Shown in pieces: positions 7,516 to 16,037 of a stretch of DNA of 19,859 bases. Made by a program: the position numbers and the translations under genes. Source of the DNA: PNKC01 sp038323265 (GTDB lineage: Bacteria > Chloroflexota > Dehalococcoidia > Tepidiformales > Tepidiformaceae); contig JBBQGT010000060.1 of assembly GCA_038323265.1 (NCBI GenBank), forward strand, positions 1 to 19,859, written 5' to 3'. The notes beneath the pieces are model-generated. The model had not been told where the DNA came from, ran no database searches, and saw only the letters and a program-made list of their open reading frames with translations. Position 1 is the first letter of the stretch; each line of letters starts with the position of its first letter.

Positions 7516-8043
7516 TCAGGCGACCGGCAGTTGTTTTGGAAGCGCGCCCTCGAGCTCAAGCAGCGCCTGCTTCATGGCGAGGCCGCCGCCGAAGCCGTGG
7601 AGGGTGCCATCGCTGGCGACGACGCGGTGACAGGGCAACCAGAGTGGGATGGGATTGGAGCCGACCGCCGCACCGATGGCGCGCGACGCCGAGGGGCGGC
7701 CGACGCGACGCGCCAGCCATCCGTAGCTGCGGGTCTCGCCGCGCGGGATTTCGCGAAGCGCCAACCAGATATCGCGTTGAAGGTCCGTGCATTCGGGCAG
7801 GTCTACCGGGTAGTCGTCGAGGGAAGTTGCAGCCTCTGTCGCGTAGCCCCGAAGCAAACCCTCGATCTCAGACACGCGGGGGTCCGAAGGGTCCGGCGCG
7901 GCGCCGAAGGCCGCCAGTTCGCCGAGTGCCGATGCGCGGTTGCGGTGGAAAAGTGTGGCGTAGCGAATGCCGCGATCCGAAAGGGCTACCCCGGCCCAGC
8001 CCAAGGCGGTTTCGGTAACGACCGATACGAGTGAAGTGTCCAT
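7516..8043 (-). CDS. ogt: Methylated-DNA--protein-cysteine S-methyltransferase (Ogt/MGMT)
   Basis: This enzyme repairs O6-alkylguanine in DNA by moving the alkyl group irreversibly to its own cysteine. The 175-residue protein has the active-site motif PCHRVV in IPLWLPCHRVVASDGTLHGFGGGLAMKQALLELE. The helix-turn-helix region RGETRSYGWLARRVGRPSASRAIGAAVGSNP is complete, with the arginine finger expected in SRAIG. The N-terminal domain is short and poorly conserved, as usual for Ogt. ATG 8043 is preferred: the open frame continues upstream but would overlap the transglutaminase-like gene. No clear ribosome site is visible, and the 34-base gap suggests reinitiation from the upstream gene. It is the last gene of the moxR operon, an unrelated DNA-repair passenger. 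Confidence 0.93.
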   Translation of the reverse strand: MDTSLVSVVTETALGWAGVALSDRGIRYATLFHRNRASALGELAAFGAAPDPSDPRVSEIEGLLRGYATEAATSLDDYPVDLPECTDLQRDIWLALREIPRGETRSYGWLARRVGRPSASRAIGAAVGSNPIPLWLPCHRVVASDGTLHGFGGGLAMKQALLELEGALPKQLPVA

Positions 8044-8077
8044 GGCAGGAGAACGTCGCGGCCTGGCCGTGGTAACG

Positions 8078-10405
8078 CTACTTCTGCTTCTTCGCTGCGG
8101 ACTGCTTCCGGGCGGCGGTCTCCTTAGCGGTAGGCGGCTTGCGCCGCAGCACGGCAGCCATGAGCGCGCCGCGCAGGCCCCTGTAGGACGTGGCGGCTTC
8201 CGCTTCATCGATTCGCTGGAGATCCGGACGGCCGTAGCGGGACTCCTCGAAAGCCTGGGCCAGATGCTGCGCCTCATCAGGCTTGGCGACCGCCGTACCG
8301 ATGCGGCGGGACCATTCGCGGGGAGTCTCGGCGGCGCGGCTGCCAAGGCCGGCCCATGTCGCGAGGCGTTGGGCCTTAGCCCAGAGGCGAGCGTGGCCGT
8401 TGACGCCGCTAAGGCCCCAATTCCAGGTGACTCGCCCAGCGACGTAACCCGCCACTACCAGGGTCAACAATCCGCTGAGCACCCAGATGAGCGTCCACGG
8501 GATCTGAGTGTGCTGCACAGCTTTCTCGTTAAGCGCAGAGGTCAGTGAAGGGTCCGTGAACTGGTCTGCGAGGCCATGAAGCGGATCTTCGAGCAACGGA
8601 TCGACGAAGAGCGGATCGTTCGGGATGGAGGGGCTGGATCCGATGCCGTTAGCGCCGCCTTCGGGCCGATCTTGCGTGGGGTTGAAGTTGATCCAGCCGT
8701 ACTCAGGGAAGAAGACCTCTACCCACGAGTAGGCGGCGTCCTTCTTGATGATGTACGTGGTCTCGTCGCCTGTACCGGCGTCCAGTGCGTAGCCCACGGC
8801 CACGCGGGCGGGAATGCCGAGGGAACGCAGCATAACCGCCATGGCAGAGGACTGGTAATCGAAGTAGCCGGCCTTCAAGTCGAAGAGGAAAAAATCCACG
8901 GTGTCGCGGCCGGGAGGCGCGGACTCTACCAGCAGGTTGTACGGGAAGCCGCGAATGTACGCCTCGAGTGCGACGGTTTTCGCATATTGCGTTTCGGCGC
9001 CCTTTTCGGCAACCACGCGGGCTGCTTCATCGCGAACGCGTTGAGGCAATGATTTCGGGAGCTGCAGGTAGCGATCGGCGACCCACGATGGGTAGGCCGC
9101 CGGTGCTGAGTTCAGTTGATCTGCGGTGGCTGTGCTGACGGACCCAAACGTGTTGTAGGTGTCGCCGTTTTCGAGGCCCCGGCGGCTGCGCATGCGTTCG
9201 ATGTCGCTCGCGAAATTGCCGGGCGCGTCCACGGTTGTATCGATATTCGCGGCCAGCGGCGTGCCGGGCGTAAGCAGGGTGCTTTCGGCGTCCAGCACCT
9301 TCACCTTGAGGGTGGAGATGGTGCGCGCTTTGTAGTCGCCTTGCAGTTCATCGACGGCGAGATCGCGGGCGTTCACACGGACGGATTTGCGGTCGCCAGT
9401 TTTCCAGCCTGCGCCGGTGTACTGGTCGTAGCTGGTGGCGCGAAGGAGGCCGGCGTCGGGGCTTTTGACTTCGAAGAGGTCCCTGGTGCCGAGCTTGACG
9501 TTGCCCTGGATGGGCAGCGTATCGCCGAAGGAGTGGAGGCGTGCGCCCTTTCGCGAATCGACGTTGTGGAAGAGGCGGACGAGCGTTTCGGACTGGCCGT
9601 TGAACGGCGCCTTGACGGCGTCGAAGGTCCCTTCGAAGGCTTTCGCCTGGCTGCCGAGGGGGACGAGCCACGCCGCAACCAGCAACAACACCGTGAGCAC
9701 GAATGTCAACTGGACGGAGCTGACGCTGATGAAATCCGGGTATTCAACGCCGTCCCTCTTCCACTTGGCCTGGTTCTTCTGCAGGTGCAGCCGGGCGACG
9801 AGCAGGACAGCGCCAAAAAGGAAGATGAAGAAGGCTCCGCTCGGCTGGCCCTTCTGGAAGCTAATGTTGACGAGGAGGACGACGCCCCCAGGGATGATCG
9901 CCAGCCAGGCGTTGTGCCAACGGTAGATGGCCCAGGCGGCGATGTAGGTGCTCAGGAAGCCGAGGCCGTTGACAAGCGTGATGAACGGCAGGTTGTCGTT
10001 GCTGATGTCCCCCGCGCGCACCACTTGGAACCATTCGTTCATGCGCAGGCGGAAATCGGCGAGGCGCTCACTGACATTTGCGCCGTCCGCGTATGTCTGG
10101 GCGACCAGGGCGACCACGACGATGCCAAGGATCAGGCCGAGGGGGTGGACGGCGATCGCTGGAAGGCGCGTGCGGGCTGCGACGAGACCGACGAGCAACC
10201 CGAGCATGACCGCGGGGACCATCGTCGGCATGTTCCTCACCCAATGCGCGTTGTCGATGGAGACGGCGACGCTCATGAAGGCGATGGCGGCGATGGCGAA
10301 AGTGAGCCAGTCTTCCCAAGACATGACAACCCGGGGGGCGCTGATGGCGAACTGGCCGATGCGGCGGCCAGTCGAGCGTTCCATTGGGACGTTTATCCCT
10401 GCCAC
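8078..10405 (-). CDS. Membrane transglutaminase-like protein (TgpA/DUF3488 type) lacking the catalytic triad
   Basis: This 775-residue membrane protein has an N-terminal block of about six helices (roughly residues 29-250, DUF3488-like). A large extracytoplasmic region contains a transglutaminase-like core (about 455-580), followed by one more helix (about 635-655) and a cytoplasmic tail (DUF4129-like), ending in a Lys/Ala-rich segment. The core is clearly recognisable (SSAMAVMLRSLGIPARVAVGYALD, SWVEVFFPEYGWINFNPT). However, the Cys of the usual GYCEHFASA motif is Phe515 (GYFDYQSSA), the His of HAWVEV is Tyr559, and the Asp of FDPT is Asn575. The spacing of 44 and 16 residues is kept. Catalysis by the standard mechanism is therefore not expected. 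GTG 10405 has AGGAG with 7-base spacing and overlaps the DUF58 gene by 13 bases; ATG 10384 is the alternative. Confidence 0.9.
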   Translation of the reverse strand: MAGINVPMERSTGRRIGQFAISAPRVVMSWEDWLTFAIAAIAFMSVAVSIDNAHWVRNMPTMVPAVMLGLLVGLVAARTRLPAIAVHPLGLILGIVVVALVAQTYADGANVSERLADFRLRMNEWFQVVRAGDISNDNLPFITLVNGLGFLSTYIAAWAIYRWHNAWLAIIPGGVVLLVNISFQKGQPSGAFFIFLFGAVLLVARLHLQKNQAKWKRDGVEYPDFISVSSVQLTFVLTVLLLVAAWLVPLGSQAKAFEGTFDAVKAPFNGQSETLVRLFHNVDSRKGARLHSFGDTLPIQGNVKLGTRDLFEVKSPDAGLLRATSYDQYTGAGWKTGDRKSVRVNARDLAVDELQGDYKARTISTLKVKVLDAESTLLTPGTPLAANIDTTVDAPGNFASDIERMRSRRGLENGDTYNTFGSVSTATADQLNSAPAAYPSWVADRYLQLPKSLPQRVRDEAARVVAEKGAETQYAKTVALEAYIRGFPYNLLVESAPPGRDTVDFFLFDLKAGYFDYQSSAMAVMLRSLGIPARVAVGYALDAGTGDETTYIIKKDAAYSWVEVFFPEYGWINFNPTQDRPEGGANGIGSSPSIPNDPLFVDPLLEDPLHGLADQFTDPSLTSALNEKAVQHTQIPWTLIWVLSGLLTLVVAGYVAGRVTWNWGLSGVNGHARLWAKAQRLATWAGLGSRAAETPREWSRRIGTAVAKPDEAQHLAQAFEESRYGRPDLQRIDEAEAATSYRGLRGALMAAVLRRKPPTAKETAARKQSAAKKQK

Positions 10406-11643
10406 ATGGCCACTCCTGTCGATGACGGGCTAAGCGCGAGGCTGAGGTCGTCGCCCTTGTTTACCACATAGGTGAGCACGTCGCTCGCGGCGAGTTGGCT
10501 GTACATGAGCAAGGCCGAGCGGTCGCTGCCGAAGGTGCCGGGGTCAACCAGCACCACCGCCGAACGCACGCCACGCTGGGTGAGCGACTGGATGGCGGTG
10601 AGCCAGTGGTCGTCCGTGGCGGAGGTGATGATGATGAGCGTTGTGTGGCGTCCAAAGCGGCGTTGCTCTTCGTTGAGGATATTGCCGAGAGGCGCGTCGC
10701 CCACGGAATAGGCGGTGGCGAGCGTCTCGAGGATGCGCGTCAGTTGTTGGCTGCCGCGCTCAGGCTCGAGGACGCGAAGGTCTTTGCCGAAGGAGATCAT
10801 GCCCACCGGGCGGTTGTTCACCAGGTAGTGGCGGGCGATGCTGGCGGCGACGCGCACGGAATACTCTTCGGTGCTTTCCTCGCCTTCGCCGGCGGCAACC
10901 CGGCGCTCCAGGTCCAGCACGACCCAGATATCGCTGGCAGGATCAAGTTCGAAGGTTTTGACCATCAGCTCGCCGGTGCGCGCCGTGCTGCGCCAGTGAA
11001 TACGGTTGAAAGCGTCGCCCGGGTGGTATTCCCGCACGCCGCCGGCGTTTGGGGTGACGTAGTGTGTGCGGCGTCGGAAGCGGCCCTCGCCGGGGAGGTT
11101 GGCTGGCGGGGCCTGGAAGTGCGGCAGCTCGACAACTGGCGGGTAGACGAGAATCTGAGCGGGACCCCCGAGCTCGCGGACGCGTTTGAAGATGCCGAAG
11201 GGGTCAGAGGTGGTGATGCGCAAGGGGCCCCATTCGTACAATCCGCGGCGCATGAGCTTCGTTGTGACCATCCAGTTCCGGGTGCGGCGCGGCGGGATAA
11301 TGACCACGCGTCGGGACTGGTGACCGGGCAGGTCGCTCGGGTCTTCTGCTTCCACCCAGACCTTCGGGAAGACGTCGCGGTTGCGAATTTCGATGACTTC
11401 GACGGCTTCCTGGCCAACCTGCCCGCGCAAGGTACGGCGCTCGACGCTGGCTTCAACGTGGCGCGTGTTCCACCAGGCAAGCACCCAGCAGGCGGGAATC
11501 GCGAAAGCAATAACGTAGGCCAGGCGGAAGAGCAGCCAGAAGCCCGTACCGAGCGCCACCACGACCGCTACGACAAGCAAGAGCGAGACCAGTGTGAGGG
11601 TCCGGTGTTGGCTGCCGAAGAGCGTCCGCGCGAGGCGCCGCAT
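10393..11643 (-). CDS. DUF58 (von Willebrand A-like) membrane-anchored protein
   Basis: DUF58 proteins are genetic partners of MoxR ATPases and probably present a metal-binding von Willebrand A-like fold. The 416-residue protein starts with two membrane helices (about 17-60), then a beta-rich segment (RTLRGQVGQEAVEVIEIRNRD, RRGLYEWGPLRITTSDPFGIF). The DUF58 signature GGVREYHPGDAFNRIHWRSTARTGELMVKTFE lies at about 200-232. The A-domain-like part is DIWVVLDLERRV followed by TTLIIITSATDD and SAVVLVDPG. A full MIDAS DxSxS is not kept (DLERR), which is common in this family. ATG 11643 lies 8 bases after the moxR stop; no ribosome site is visible, so coupling is likely. The next gene overlaps its end. 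Confidence 0.9.
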   Translation of the reverse strand: MRRLARTLFGSQHRTLTLVSLLLVVAVVVALGTGFWLLFRLAYVIAFAIPACWVLAWWNTRHVEASVERRTLRGQVGQEAVEVIEIRNRDVFPKVWVEAEDPSDLPGHQSRRVVIIPPRRTRNWMVTTKLMRRGLYEWGPLRITTSDPFGIFKRVRELGGPAQILVYPPVVELPHFQAPPANLPGEGRFRRRTHYVTPNAGGVREYHPGDAFNRIHWRSTARTGELMVKTFELDPASDIWVVLDLERRVAAGEGEESTEEYSVRVAASIARHYLVNNRPVGMISFGKDLRVLEPERGSQQLTRILETLATAYSVGDAPLGNILNEEQRRFGRHTTLIIITSATDDHWLTAIQSLTQRGVRSAVVLVDPGTFGSDRSALLMYSQLAASDVLTYVVNKGDDLSLALSPSSTGVAMWQG

Positions 11644-11651
11644 GGTGTGGC

Positions 11652-12602
11652 TTACGCCCGCGCCCGCGCGCCGGGCACGGGCACGCGCGCCAGGCAGTTC
11701 GCAACCACGTCGGCGACGGTAACGCCCTTCACCTTCGCGCCAGGGCTGAGGATGATGCGGTGACCGAGCGTGACGAGGGCGAGCTCCTTCACATCGTCTG
11801 GGGTGACGAAGTCACGCGCTTCCAACAGGGCTTTTGCTTGCGAGGTACGGAACAGGGCGAGAGAGCCGCGGGGGCTGGCTCCGAGGTAGACGGACTCGTG
11901 CTCGCGGGTGGCGTTTGCCAACTGGACGATGTACTGCTTGATCAATGGGTCGACGTAGATCTCCTTGACCGCTCTCTGCAGCTGCAGGATTTCGTTTGCG
12001 TCCGTGACCTGCTTGATGGTGTCCACAGGGTGGGTGATCTGCTGCTGGTCGAGGACCAGCACTTCATCGGTTGGGCTGGGGTAGCCGAGGAAGATGCGGA
12101 TGATGAAGCGGTCCACCTGCGCTTCCGGCAATGGGAAGGTGCCTTCGTACTCAATGGGATTTTGGGTGGCCATCACCATGAAGGGGGCCGGCATCTTGTG
12201 AGTCACGCCGTCAACGGTGACCTGGCGCTCTTCCATCGCTTCAAGGAGGGCCGATTGGGTCTTTGGCGTGGCGCGGTTCACTTCGTCGGCGAGCACGATC
12301 TGGGCGATGATCGGGCCACCACGGAACTCGAAGTCGCCGGTCTTCTGATTGAAAATTGAGACGCCGGTGATGTCGCTGGGCAAGAGGTCCGGCGTGAATT
12401 GGATGCGGCGGAACTCGCAGCCGGTGGAGATCGCAATGGCGCGCGCGAGCATCGTCTTGCCCACGCCGGGCACGTCTTCGATGAGCATGTGGCCGCCGCA
12501 GATGAGGGCGGTAATGGCCAGCTTCAGTTCGCGATTCTTCCCAACGATGACTTGCTCGACGTTGGCGATAATCCGCTCGGCTACAATTCGTGGTTCTTCC
12601 AC
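11652..12602 (-). CDS. MoxR-family AAA+ ATPase
   Basis: MoxR ATPases are cytoplasmic AAA+ chaperones that mature or activate membrane or metal-containing partners. The 316-residue protein has Walker A EDVPGVGKTMLARAIA, Walker B IVLADEVNRATPKTQSALLEAMEERQVTVDG, sensor 1 MATQNPIEYEGTFPLPEAQVDRF and the C-terminal lid (GASPRGSLALFRTSQAKALLEGRDFV-like, with ARDFVTPDDV here). All catalytic positions look intact. The start is GTG 12602, preceded by GGAGAG at an ideal distance. It is the first gene of the operon moxR-DUF58-transglutaminase-like-ogt, driven by the extended -10 promoter at 12678-12686. The client is probably within the operon, but this is inferred from context. Confidence 0.95.
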   Translation of the reverse strand: MEEPRIVAERIIANVEQVIVGKNRELKLAITALICGGHMLIEDVPGVGKTMLARAIAISTGCEFRRIQFTPDLLPSDITGVSIFNQKTGDFEFRGGPIIAQIVLADEVNRATPKTQSALLEAMEERQVTVDGVTHKMPAPFMVMATQNPIEYEGTFPLPEAQVDRFIIRIFLGYPSPTDEVLVLDQQQITHPVDTIKQVTDANEILQLQRAVKEIYVDPLIKQYIVQLANATREHESVYLGASPRGSLALFRTSQAKALLEARDFVTPDDVKELALVTLGHRIILSPGAKVKGVTVADVVANCLARVPVPGARARA

Positions 12603-12677
12603 TCAACTCTCCGGTAACCCGCATGACGGCGGGGGATAGTTACGCGCCACCGCGGGACGCGATTGATATTTCAGCGG

Positions 12678-12686
12678 ATTATAACA
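12678..12686 (-). promoter_or_regulatory. Extended -10 promoter of the moxR operon
   Basis: On the minus strand TGTTATAAT (12686-12678) combines a perfect TATAAT with the TGn extension. No good -35 is present at 17 bases, which extended -10 promoters can tolerate. The start would be near 12671, leaving a leader of about 69 bases. Confidence 0.6.
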
Positions 12687-12750
12687 AGCAGTCAGTTCGG
12701 CGTGGTTAAGCTTCTCAGACCCCGGCTGACTGTCGCTCAGGGTGCCCAGA

Positions 12751-12770
12751 TTTGTGAATTGGGTCACAAA
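12751..12770. promoter_or_regulatory. CRP/FNR-family-type operator palindrome
   Basis: TTTGTGA (12751-12757), six bases, TCACAAA (12764-12770) is a perfect palindrome with 7-bp arms. It contains TGTGA-N6-TCACA, the consensus for CRP and the actinobacterial GlxR. It lies between the divergent moxR and MMPL genes, about 90 bases upstream of the predicted moxR start and 111 bases before the MMPL ATG. Which gene it controls, and which regulator binds it, is not shown by the sequence. Confidence 0.55.
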
Positions 12771-12881
12771 ACCGTAACGAACTGGTCCATGACCGTTGCA
12801 GATCGATCGCGCTACGCTCGATCAAACGTTTTCGCACAAGGCCGTCGAGCGGCCGAAAGTGGTAACCCGGGGAGATTTCTT

Positions 12882-15092
12882 ATGACTCGAACTCAAGCAC
12901 GGATCCCACTGCTCGAGCGGTGGGCACGGTTTTCGCACCGTCGGCGCGGGACTGTCATTGGAGTCTGGGCGCTGATCTTGGTCTTCATGTTCGTCGGCCA
13001 GATTTTGTTCGGCGGGAAGTTCATTTCCGAGTTCAAAAACCCAGGGTCGGAATCGCAGCGTGCCCAGGATCTGTTGAAGGACCGTTTCCCGGCGCGTTCT
13101 GGCGAGGACGCCGACCTGGTGTTCGAAACGTCGGCAGGCATTAGCAGCCCGGCCGCGAAGGTGAAGATCGACGGGCTCCTGGCAGAGGTGGCGGCGATCC
13201 CGGGCGTGGTAGGTGTTGAATCGCCGTATGACTCGCCGGGAAGCATCTCGCAAGATGGCACAATCGCCCGCGCTGTCGTGCACTGGTCCACGCTCGGCTT
13301 CGATGTGAACCCGTCCAGCTTCAAGCAGTTCACCGGGGCGGTGGATAAGGCAGATGGAGCGGAGCTCCGCGTAGAGGCCGGCGGCGCGGTGGTCTGGGCG
13401 AACCAGGACCAGGCGTTCGGTTCTGAAGGCCTCGGATTCCTGGCAGCGGTCCTGATTCTGTTGATCGCCTTTGGCTCGGTGGTGGCCATGGGCCTGCCGC
13501 TAAGCGCGGCCATCTTCGGGCTAATCACAGGCTTCGCGCTCATCGCGTTTGGGGCGAACATCTGGAAGCTGCCGAGCTTCAGTCCGCAGTTCGCGGCGAT
13601 GATCGGCCTCGGTGTGGGCATCGATTACAGCTTGTTGGTGGTCACGCGCTTTCGCGAAGGCTTGCATACCGGAAAGAACGTGGAGGACTCGGTCGTCTTA
13701 GCGGTAACAACGGCAGGGCGCTCAGTGATCTTCGCTGGCATTGTGGTCTCCATTTCATTCTTGGGGCTCTTTGTTGTCGGCCTTCCGTTCGTGGCTGCGC
13801 TGGGCGCTGCCGGGGCGGTGGTGGTGCTCACATCGGTCTTGGTCGCGATGACGTTGATGCCGGCGTTGTTGTCCCTCGCCGGCAAACGGATCGACCGCTG
13901 GCGGGTGCCGTTTTTGCACAGCACCGAGGGCGTAGACGTAAACAGCGGCTGGTACCGCCTGAGCAAGCAGATTCAGCGGAGGCCGCTGGTCTACTTCATC
14001 GGCGCCGCAGTGCTGCTGCTGTTCCTCGCCTCGCCAATCTTGAAGATGGAGCTGGGCTTCACCGACGCGGGCAACCTGCCAGAAAACACGCGCTCGCGGC
14101 AGGCCTACGACCTGTTGGTCAAGGGCTTCGGACCGGGCTTCAACGGGCCTCTCTTTGTGGTCGCGGACCTTTCCAATGAAGCCGACACGGCGGCTCGCAA
14201 GCGAATCGTGGATGCCGCGGTGGAAAAGATTCGCAACACGCCCAACGTGGTGGAGGTCAGCCCGGCGGTGTTCAACCCGAACGGCGACACGGCGCTGATT
14301 TCGTTGATTCCTGGTACTTCGCCGCAAAACACTGAGACGTCGAACCTGGTGCACCGGCTTCGGCACGCTGAGCTGCCAGGCGTCGAATCCGGCACCGGGA
14401 CGTCGTTGCTCGTGACGGGCGCGACGGCGGGGAACGTCGATGCCCAGGACAAGATCACGAGCCGCATGCCCTTCCTTTTCACAGGTGTCATCGGCCTGAG
14501 CTTCATCCTGTTGATGATCGTGTTCCGTTCGGTGCTTGTGGCCCTGAAGGCGGCGATCATGAACTTGCTGAGCATCGGGGCAGCCTACGGGGTGGTGATC
14601 GCGGTCTTCCAGTGGGGCTGGGGGGCGGACATTATCGGCGTGCAGAAAGGGCCGGTAGAGACCTTCTTGCCAATGATGATGTTCGCCATCCTCTTCGGCC
14701 TTTCGATGGACTACGAGGTGTTCCTCATCAGCCACATTCGCGAGGAGTACCTGCAATCCGGAGACAACGCCACGGCCGTGAGCCACGGTCTCGCAGCGAC
14801 GGCGCGGGTGATTACGGCGGCGGCGGCGATCATGGTGGCGGTCTTCGGGTCGTTCGTACTGGGGCAGGACCGGGTCATCAAAGAGTTCGGCATCGGACTG
14901 GCGTCCGCCATCTTTGTGGACGCCACCGTCGTCCGTCTTGTGCTGGTGCCGGCGACGATGGAGCTGCTCGGAGATCGCAACTGGTGGATGCCGAAGTGGC
15001 TGGACCGTGTACTCCCGAACGTAAACGTTGAAGGGCCAACGACGAAGCGCCCGCAATCGGGCGCCTCGTCAGCTGGTGGCGGTGGTCAGTAG
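12882..15092 (+). CDS. MMPL-family RND transporter
   Basis: This is an inner-membrane exporter driven by the proton gradient, typically for lipids, hopanoids or hydrophobic drugs. The 736-residue protein has the two-fold RND layout: helix 1 (about 23-43), a periplasmic domain with a FKNPGSESQRAQDLLKDRFP start, then a six-helix bundle, and the same arrangement repeated after about residue 370. The two MMPL hallmarks are GVGIDYSLLVVTRFREGL (near 247-264) and GLSMDYEVFLISHIREEYL (near 607-625), with the proton-relay Asp in each. It closes with a hydrophilic Ser/Gly tail. ATG 12882 has GGGGAG seven bases upstream and starts just before the first helix; the open frame extends farther upstream but without support. 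The gene is single and convergent with the secreted repeat protein. Confidence 0.93.
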   Translation: MTRTQARIPLLERWARFSHRRRGTVIGVWALILVFMFVGQILFGGKFISEFKNPGSESQRAQDLLKDRFPARSGEDADLVFETSAGISSPAAKVKIDGLLAEVAAIPGVVGVESPYDSPGSISQDGTIARAVVHWSTLGFDVNPSSFKQFTGAVDKADGAELRVEAGGAVVWANQDQAFGSEGLGFLAAVLILLIAFGSVVAMGLPLSAAIFGLITGFALIAFGANIWKLPSFSPQFAAMIGLGVGIDYSLLVVTRFREGLHTGKNVEDSVVLAVTTAGRSVIFAGIVVSISFLGLFVVGLPFVAALGAAGAVVVLTSVLVAMTLMPALLSLAGKRIDRWRVPFLHSTEGVDVNSGWYRLSKQIQRRPLVYFIGAAVLLLFLASPILKMELGFTDAGNLPENTRSRQAYDLLVKGFGPGFNGPLFVVADLSNEADTAARKRIVDAAVEKIRNTPNVVEVSPAVFNPNGDTALISLIPGTSPQNTETSNLVHRLRHAELPGVESGTGTSLLVTGATAGNVDAQDKITSRMPFLFTGVIGLSFILLMIVFRSVLVALKAAIMNLLSIGAAYGVVIAVFQWGWGADIIGVQKGPVETFLPMMMFAILFGLSMDYEVFLISHIREEYLQSGDNATAVSHGLAATARVITAAAAIMVAVFGSFVLGQDRVIKEFGIGLASAIFVDATVVRLVLVPATMELLGDRNWWMPKWLDRVLPNVNVEGPTTKRPQSGASSAGGGGQ

Positions 15093-15110
15093 CATCGCCG
15101 CTACTCGGGG

Positions 15111-15923
15111 CTAGTTCGCCTTAGGCGGCTTGCCCCCGCGTCCTGGCTTCGGGCCATTGGCACGTGGCGCATCACCGGGCTGGCGGTGCGCTTCTTTGAC
15201 GAACTTTTCGATGTGCTCCGCGGCCTTGGCCTTGGCATCCGCTGCCTTATCGGCTGGCAGTTTGCCATCGGCGACGGCCTTATCGATGGCCGCGTTCGCC
15301 TGATCGGTGAGAGCCTGGGTGACGGCGGCTGTCTTGTCGCCGGCAACTTCAGCGATCGTTTTTCCACCCTTGAGTTGTTCAATGAGCGCCTTAGGTTCGA
15401 GGCCAAGCGTGTCGGCGACGGTCTTCAGGGCGTTTTTGCCGACGGCGACCAACCGCGGGTGTCCGTCTCCGGGCTTCTGATGATCGCCGGGCTTGGCCGA
15501 CATGAGCCGGTCGAACAGCGCGGGCGCGCCATCCTTGATCTTCACGGCCTCTGGCTGGGTGAGCTTGCCAGAAGCAACGGCGGCGGCGAGGCGAGCATCG
15601 ACTGCCGCGAGAGTATCTGATTTCACAGTGGCAATGGACTTGTCGCCGTATGCCGTGATGATTTCGGCGACCGTCTTGCCGTCGGCGGAGCCCTGCTTCA
15701 GTTCGTCTCGAGTGACGCCGGCATCCTGGAGAATTTTCCCGGCGACGAGAAGCCCGGCGCCGAAGTGGTCGCCGTGACGCTCACCGGCGGCGCGTTGGGC
15801 GGGAGGCGTCGCGCCGGGGGTTGGCTCATCGGCGAGGGCAATGGACGCTGCGCCGATCACGCCGACAGCGATTATTGAGGCGGCTCCGATTGAGAGGAGC
15901 TTGCTGTTGAGAACGCTAAACAT
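15111..15923 (-). CDS. Secreted protein with two internal repeats
   Basis: This 270-residue protein has a Sec signal peptide with likely cleavage after ALA at residue 31. Two homologous helical repeats follow, about residues 58-141 and 163-242. Each has the pattern 'DELK/ALIEQL-x-GKT-hAEhh ... AhDxxhxxAVAxGKLxxxxA', for example DGKTVAEIITAYGD against GGKTIAEVAGDKTA, and AAVASGKLTQPEA against KAVADGKLPADKA. Similar repeats occur in exported proteins of Chloroflexota, Actinomycetota and Bacillota; no biochemical role is established that I know of. The tail is Pro/Gly/Lys-rich and basic. ATG 15923 is preceded by AAGGAGA about 10 bases upstream. It lies 114 bases after thiN, in a GC-rich stretch with no clear promoter. 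Only 18 bases separate its stop from that of the convergent MMPL gene. Confidence 0.8.
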   Translation of the reverse strand: MFSVLNSKLLSIGAASIIAVGVIGAASIALADEPTPGATPPAQRAAGERHGDHFGAGLLVAGKILQDAGVTRDELKQGSADGKTVAEIITAYGDKSIATVKSDTLAAVDARLAAAVASGKLTQPEAVKIKDGAPALFDRLMSAKPGDHQKPGDGHPRLVAVGKNALKTVADTLGLEPKALIEQLKGGKTIAEVAGDKTAAVTQALTDQANAAIDKAVADGKLPADKAADAKAKAAEHIEKFVKEAHRQPGDAPRANGPKPGRGGKPPKAN

Positions 15924-16037
15924 TCGAGTGGTATCTCCTTGGCGTTCGGCCCGGCGAGGTGGGCCGGCCGGCGCATTGGCCGGACAGCAGAGGTATGGGC
16001 CCAGCCCCGGCGAAGGTGACGGCCTCCCCGCGCGTCT

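Noticed and set aside
8044..8346. N-terminal extension of the ogt frame
   Set aside because: It overlaps the coding end of the upstream gene and adds an Arg/Pro/Ser-rich stretch not seen in Ogt proteins.
8576..11763. Long plus-strand open frames (8576-9052, 9116-10471, 10495-11763)
   Set aside because: They mirror the transglutaminase-like and DUF58 genes, whose domains are clear on the minus strand; the plus-strand peptides are Asp/Glu/Gly-rich shadows.
12801..12823. GATCGA ... TCGATC inverted repeat as a second operator upstream of MMPL
   Set aside because: The arms are only 6 bp with an 11-base gap and low-complexity GATC repeats, so chance occurrence is likely.
12663..12881. N-terminal extension of the MMPL frame
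   Set aside because: ATG 12882 has a strong ribosome site and starts directly before the first helix; the extension contains the promoter region and the CRP-like palindrome.
13755..15056. 433-codon minus-strand open frame
   Set aside because: It is antisense to the MMPL gene; Arg/His-rich composition and no recognisable domain.
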